Origin: Holosporales bacterium
Lineage (GTDB): Bacteria > Pseudomonadota > Alphaproteobacteria > BNTO01
Direction: 5' to 3'
DNA: 8,987 nt
Assembly (NCBI GenBank): GCA_031273545.1
Contig: JAISRQ010000097.1
Location: 1-8,987 of the forward strand
Shown: piece after piece, positions 6,312 through 8,987 of the stretch
How the letters are laid out: each line of letters opens with the position of its first letter
How positions within the stretch are numbered: position 1 is the first letter of the stretch
Translations under genes and position numbers: made by a program
Notes under the pieces: generated by a model
The model's database searches: none
Seen by the model: only the letters and a program-made list of their open reading frames with translations
Told to the model about the DNA's origin: nothing

Positions 6312-6464
6312 GTGTGCCAGGCGGAGCAGTGCGATTTACTTAGTCAGGACGACGCGGGACGTGCGCTTGTCGCGTTGAACGATGCGAGGTCTACGGGGTC
6401 CACCGATGACATGGTCGACCAGGTTAGGGGGTTGTGTGCTTTATTCAAGCAATTGTCGCATTAA
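6312..6464 (+). CDS. Small ORF of 50 codons, either a small protein or the 3' part of a broken gene
   Basis: Starting at GTG 6312 the frame encodes 50 residues (begins VCQAEQCDLLSQDDAGRALV, ends ALFKQLSH) and stops with TAA at 6462-6464. AAGGGG at 6298-6303 gives a strong Shine-Dalgarno with eight bases of spacing, and the codon and amino-acid composition look coding-like (acidic and amphipathic, probably helical). It is in the same phase as the ORF ending at 6293, separated only by TGA plus six sense codons, so it may instead be the tail of an interrupted gene. I recognise no family. Confidence 0.3.
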   Translation: MCQAEQCDLLSQDDAGRALVALNDARSTGSTDDMVDQVRGLCALFKQLSH

Positions 6465-6754
6465 TTCGCTATTGGCGCCTTTATACTTATTATCTAAATG
6501 AATGCGAATTTATTAGAATCACAACTCATTATTTGTCTTGATGTTTTTCCGATATTCATGGAGCGTACTGGTATCCAAAGGTTGTGAGCTAGAAACTCAA
6601 ACATCGCGAGCGTTTGTTTGCTCAAGAACTTCCTAATCTTGAGTGGGTATGTATGCTAAAATGTAGCCTAGTAAGGTATTTTTTGTGCCTTTTTCATTTT
6701 TAGAGATCGATGTCTAGCATGATTTTATATGAAAAAAAAGAGGGATAAGGGCTA
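6465..6754. other. Non-coding stretch before tmk with mutually exclusive hairpins
   Basis: No credible gene is seen here; the 29-codon ORF at 6498-6587 has no Shine-Dalgarno. Structure is visible at 6585-6643. TGAGC (6585-6589) can pair with GCTCA (6620-6624) over an inner stem CAAAC (6598-6602)/GTTTG (6612-6616). Alternatively CTCAAGA (6621-6627) pairs perfectly with TCTTGAG (6637-6643) around a 9-base loop. The two folds share 6621-6624, so only one can form at a time. No T-run follows the second hairpin, so it is not a classic attenuator. AATTCGC (6463-6469) is also repeated inverted as GCGAATT (6504-6510). The tmk promoter probably lies within this stretch, but I cannot place it. Confidence 0.35.
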
Positions 6755-7438
6755 ATGAGTGAAACGAAAGTCAGTGCAGGATTATTTATAACCCTTGAGG
6801 GGGGCGAAGGAAGCGGTAAAAGCGTACAATGCGCCAAGTTGTGCGACAGGCTGAAGCAGCATTTCTCTGAGTTGCTTACCGTGAAGACGCGCGAACCAGG
6901 GGGGTCTCCGGGGGCGGAGTCGATTCGGCAAATATTGTTGACGGGAGAGACGGACCGGTGGCTTCCGGTGTCGGAGCTGCTGTTGTTTTACGCGGCGAGA
7001 TATGATCACTGGAAGCGAACGATTTTGCCGGCGTTAGAGAGAGGGGGCGTCGTTGTGTGCGACCGCTTTTTCGATTCATCAATTGTATATCAAGGGTATG
7101 CTCGTGGCTTGCCTGAGAGTTTTTTTGATGCGATTCACAAAATATTTGATGAGGCAGAAAAGGAGAGGTGTTTTGTTCCGGATCGCACGTACATATTGGA
7201 CATAGACCCCGTTGAAGGGGTGGCTCGCTCTAATAGGAGAATTTCTAGCGTAGAGGTAAAAGAGGACCGATTCGAACGTATAAATATGGAGTTTCACCAA
7301 AAGGTTCGTGAAGGATACTTCGATATACTAAGAAAGAATTCTGCACGCTGTAAAAAAATCGATGCAAGCCGCTCTATTGAGGACATTCACGAGGACATCT
7401 GGGAGGACGCAGTCGAACTGCTCGCGCGTCATCACTAG
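6755..7438 (+). CDS. tmk: Thymidylate kinase (dTMP kinase)
   Basis: Tmk phosphorylates dTMP to dTDP with ATP in the cytoplasm, an essential step to dTTP. The 227-residue protein has the P-loop GEGSGKS at 17-23; the next residue, usually Thr, is Val24. TREPGGSPGAE at 45-55 and CDRFFDSS with the DRF motif (103-105) for substrate binding follow, then VYQGYARGL, and a LID region with ARSNRR...EDRFE. The ATG at 6755 is preceded by a purine-rich AGGG tract suited as a Shine-Dalgarno. Length is slightly above the usual 205-215, mainly at the N-terminus and LID. In many alphaproteobacteria tmk lies between dacA and holB; here neither is present, and the next gene is convergent with only nine bases between the stop codons. 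It therefore appears rearranged from that usual context. Confidence 0.97.
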   Translation: MSETKVSAGLFITLEGGEGSGKSVQCAKLCDRLKQHFSELLTVKTREPGGSPGAESIRQILLTGETDRWLPVSELLLFYAARYDHWKRTILPALERGGVVVCDRFFDSSIVYQGYARGLPESFFDAIHKIFDEAEKERCFVPDRTYILDIDPVEGVARSNRRISSVEVKEDRFERINMEFHQKVREGYFDILRKNSARCKKIDASRSIEDIHEDIWEDAVELLARHH

Positions 7439-7447
7439 TAACCCCCT

Positions 7448-8515
7448 TCAATTTTGAGGATCAGCGCTGGAGTCGGCCTCTCGTGCCCATGTCGTTACGC
7501 ACTCGATTATTTCCTTGTCTCCGCTTTGCTCTGCAAGTTCAAGCATCTGTGTCGACATGGTTTTCTTATCAACTCTCTTTAACAGTTCTTTGGTGCTTGG
7601 AACATTCCTCTTTTCAATTGCCTTTTTACACAACGCGGGCCAATCCAAAGAAAATTCTATTGGCAAGATTTCATCCGGCAGCCAAATGTCGTGCTCCAGT
7701 AGGGTTTTCATTTGAAATTCCGAACGCTCCCAAGATGAAGGAAGAACAGAGTCGTGTTTTGAGTATTCCGTATAATGAATTCCTACAAACTTTATATTAT
7801 GCGCCTTGCAATACGCGTTTACTGCGTCAATATTTTTAATACTATCATCAATCAACACTATTACCTTTGGCTCTTTTTTTACGTGGGTAAGGAACGCATC
7901 CAATGACTTATCCTTCGACGTTGATCCACAAAACAGCACTCCCTTGCTAAACACAGGTTTGTACACGCCTTCTGCTGACTCAAGCACCACATCAGGCGTG
8001 TCGGGCCAAGATTTCTCGAAATGAAAACCAAATTTACTCAAAAGGCCATTACGCCACTCCACAGGATCTGGCATACAAGGGGCAGGGCGGGGCGGAAGTG
8101 CCGTGATCACGATACATGGAGTCCCGCTTGCTTGCACCTCCTCCACGATAGCAGGCATCTTCTCGCTTACAAGGAAAGCTCGACTCGTAGCCAAAACGGT
8201 CTGACTTCGCGCCAATGACTCCTCTTTTGACATATTTGGATTTGATTGCAGCAATAATCGTCCAAAATCATTTTTGTTCTCTGTCGTGTGCTTGGGGTCC
8301 CGTCTAAAAATTTGAGTAGCGGGCGCTAGCAAAACATCATCGCAGTCAAACAATATGAGGACGTCGCCTCCCGTAAATTGCCTTAATACATTTTGTATAT
8401 CCACAGCGTTCGTTACACTCATGACGGTCGACTCCCCTGGTGCAGGATTACTCGCTACCCCGTTCGCATACAAACATGCACCTAATAATAATGTCGTTAT
8501 TTGCTGATGTTTCAT
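7448..8515 (-). CDS. Exported HAD-fold protein, DUF2608-like, predicted phosphohydrolase
   Basis: The 355-residue product has an N-terminal export signal (MKHQQITTLLLGACLYANGVAS). It could be cut after VAS22 or be a lipoprotein modified at Cys14 (LGAC, a marginal lipobox). The mature part has the haloacid dehalogenase motifs in order: motif I ILFDCDDVLL with nucleophile Asp57 and Asp59, motif II CIVITALPPRP with Thr138, motif III Lys203 in SKDKSLDAFL, and motif IV VIVLIDDSIKNID with Asp223/Asp224. All catalytic positions are intact, so a phosphatase is expected, with unknown substrate. Overall layout recalls DUF2608, known to me mainly from Legionella-like and other host-associated bacteria. 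The C-terminal about 70 residues are charged helices. The Shine-Dalgarno is weak. The gene ends nine bases from the tmk stop on the opposite strand, so the two transcripts must overlap at their 3' ends. Confidence 0.88.
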   Translation of the reverse strand: MKHQQITTLLLGACLYANGVASNPAPGESTVMSVTNAVDIQNVLRQFTGGDVLILFDCDDVLLAPATQIFRRDPKHTTENKNDFGRLLLQSNPNMSKEESLARSQTVLATSRAFLVSEKMPAIVEEVQASGTPCIVITALPPRPAPCMPDPVEWRNGLLSKFGFHFEKSWPDTPDVVLESAEGVYKPVFSKGVLFCGSTSKDKSLDAFLTHVKKEPKVIVLIDDSIKNIDAVNAYCKAHNIKFVGIHYTEYSKHDSVLPSSWERSEFQMKTLLEHDIWLPDEILPIEFSLDWPALCKKAIEKRNVPSTKELLKRVDKKTMSTQMLELAEQSGDKEIIECVTTWAREADSSADPQN

Positions 8516-8553
8516 AATGAGACTCGCATAACAATAATCCCTTCACTAACTAC

Positions 8554-8559
8554 ATTATA
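8554..8559 (-). promoter_or_regulatory. Candidate -10 box for the HAD-fold gene
   Basis: On the minus strand this reads TATAAT, a perfect -10 hexamer, about 40 bases before the HAD-gene start codon. No good -35 is seen at 17 bases (TAGCGT), so the assignment rests on the -10 alone. Confidence 0.35.
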
Positions 8560-8568
8560 TCGAAATCG

Positions 8569-8597
8569 TTAATTGGACGCTAGTCATTTATTATAAT
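8569..8597 (+). promoter_or_regulatory. Candidate plus-strand promoter opposite the HAD-gene promoter
   Basis: TATAAT at 8592-8597 is a perfect -10 box, with a poor -35 (TTAATT, 8569-8574) at 17-base spacing. It would start transcription near 8604, shortly before a Shine-Dalgarno-like AAGGA at 8611-8615 and the small ORF at 8624. Confidence 0.35.
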
Positions 8598-8623
8598 GAA
8601 TTTATCTGTAAAGGAAAGAGGCA

Positions 8624-8734
8624 ATGGATGTAAAAGAAAAAACCTGTCCGCATTATTGTTCAATAATGTATCCATTTTTCAAAAGATTACAGATTTTTTT
8701 GCGACCAAACTCTTGTGATTCTTCAGCTTTTTAG
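8624..8734 (+). CDS. Candidate 36-residue small protein
   Basis: ATG 8624 is preceded by AAGGA (8611-8615) at a spacing of eight bases and by a perfect TATAAT box further upstream, so it has a plausible promoter and ribosome binding site. The product begins MDVKEKTCPHYCSIMYPFFK, has three cysteines (residues 8, 12, 31) and a short hydrophobic middle, and ends with TAG at 8732-8734. I recognise no family. An inverted repeat (CATTATTG-TT-CAATAATG, 8651-8668) lies within it, which could mean that this is a regulatory leader RNA rather than a coding gene. Confidence 0.3.
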   Translation: MDVKEKTCPHYCSIMYPFFKRLQIFLRPNSCDSSAF

Positions 8735-8948
8735 TCACAATACTTCCAGGGGCTTCGCATATATTTAGATGTCTTTTTTGAAAACTTCCTGAAAAACATC
8801 AGTCTTTTTCAAAAAGCTTGTGTCGCGTTACAGATTTATATAGACTCCAACAAGCCTGGTGTGTGGGAGGGGGCAGTATTAGATTTTTGAGCAACGAGAC
8901 TGTTTTTCCTTGTTCATTTTTCCAGTTCGTTTTTTAAGGAGTTTTCGT
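8735..8948. other. AT-rich intergenic leader with no gene seen
   Basis: Apart from the hairpins at 8768-8816 and T-rich tracts, I see no coding potential and no RNA gene I can name here. It ends with AAGGAG at 8936-8941, the Shine-Dalgarno of the gene starting at 8949. TATATA at 8837-8842 could be a -10 box, but lacks a -35 at normal spacing. Confidence 0.4.
8768..8809 (+). terminator. Possible AT-rich terminator before the last gene
   Basis: GATGT (8768-8772) pairs with ACATC (8796-8800), and the stem continues after one C-A mismatch with TTT/AAA pairs. It is followed by AGTCTTTTT. A second symmetric element, CTTTTT-C-AAAAAG, covers 8804-8816. The GC content of the stem is low, so the strength is doubtful. 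It would end a transcript from the promoter near 8592. Confidence 0.25.
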
Positions 8949-8987
8949 ATGAATAAATTTTTGTGTAGCGTTATATTGGTAAGTTGT
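8949..8987 (+). CDS. Start of an exported protein or lipoprotein, cut by the window end
   Basis: ATG 8949 follows a strong Shine-Dalgarno AAGGAG (8936-8941) at seven bases. The 13 visible codons give MNKFLCSVILVSC, a positively charged start followed by a hydrophobic run, typical of an export signal. The terminal LVSC fits a lipobox, which would make Cys13 the modified residue. The rest of the gene is outside the window, so its function cannot be judged. Confidence 0.7.
   Translation, partial: MNKFLCSVILVSC

Noticed and set aside
6498..6587. 29-codon ORF before tmk
   Set aside because: No Shine-Dalgarno, no similarity noticed, and it overlaps structured non-coding sequence.
6678..6692. ATTTTTTGTGCCTTT, a 15-base match to the pth start region (1050-1064)
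   Set aside because: The match is T-rich and low in complexity, with no similarity outside it; a chance repeat is the simplest reading.
1..8987. CRISPR array, insertion sequence, prophage or defence operon
   Set aside because: No regularly spaced repeats, transposase or integrase motifs, terminal inverted repeats or phage/defence domains were seen on either strand.

Overview
The window looks like part of the chromosome of an alphaproteobacterium, probably host-associated and Holosporales- or Rickettsiales-like. The evidence is the neighbouring efp and suhB-type genes, whose protein texts (HVQPGKGGAY in EF-P, GLIRDFGELEKLQ in the phosphatase) are of the alphaproteobacterial kind. There is also an alphaproteobacterial elongator tRNA-Met, a 55-residue cysteine-free L33, moderate-to-low GC, long poorly coding gaps, and two exported proteins of families I associate with intracellular bacteria. 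Glucose-6-phosphate isomerase argues against the classical Rickettsiales, which lack glycolysis. The placement is inference.

Layout. 1-1683, plus strand: the C-terminal part of glucose-6-phosphate isomerase (pgi), tRNA-Gly(GCC), rpmG (L33) and pth (peptidyl-tRNA hydrolase, carrying an unusual insertion of about 35 residues). 1792-3420, minus strand: a 542-residue probable lipoprotein with a long disordered tether and a C-terminal domain of unknown function; it is convergent with pth. 3504-6053, plus strand: a good promoter, tRNA-Met(CAT), efp, an inositol-monophosphatase-family protein whose metal site is damaged, and a PhzF-family isomerase/epimerase. 6054-6754: a poorly coding stretch with one reading frame broken by an in-frame TGA, then a hairpin-rich leader. 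6755-7438, plus: tmk (thymidylate kinase). 7448-8515, minus: an exported HAD-fold protein resembling DUF2608, ending only 9 bases from tmk. 8516-8987: a divergent regulatory region with two perfect TATAAT boxes, a possible 36-codon small ORF, several AT-rich hairpins, and the first 13 codons of another exported protein that runs off the window.

How the genes work together. Most plus-strand genes are housekeeping: glycolysis, translation (two tRNAs, L33, EF-P, Pth) and dTTP synthesis. The accessory content is the pair of minus-strand exported proteins, the cut exported protein at the right edge and the decayed region before tmk. I see no transposase, CRISPR array, phage gene or defence system. 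The strongest candidates for follow-up are the phosphatase pseudoenzyme, the Pth insertion, the tethered lipoprotein and the unexplained DNA at 6054-6754 and 8516-8948.
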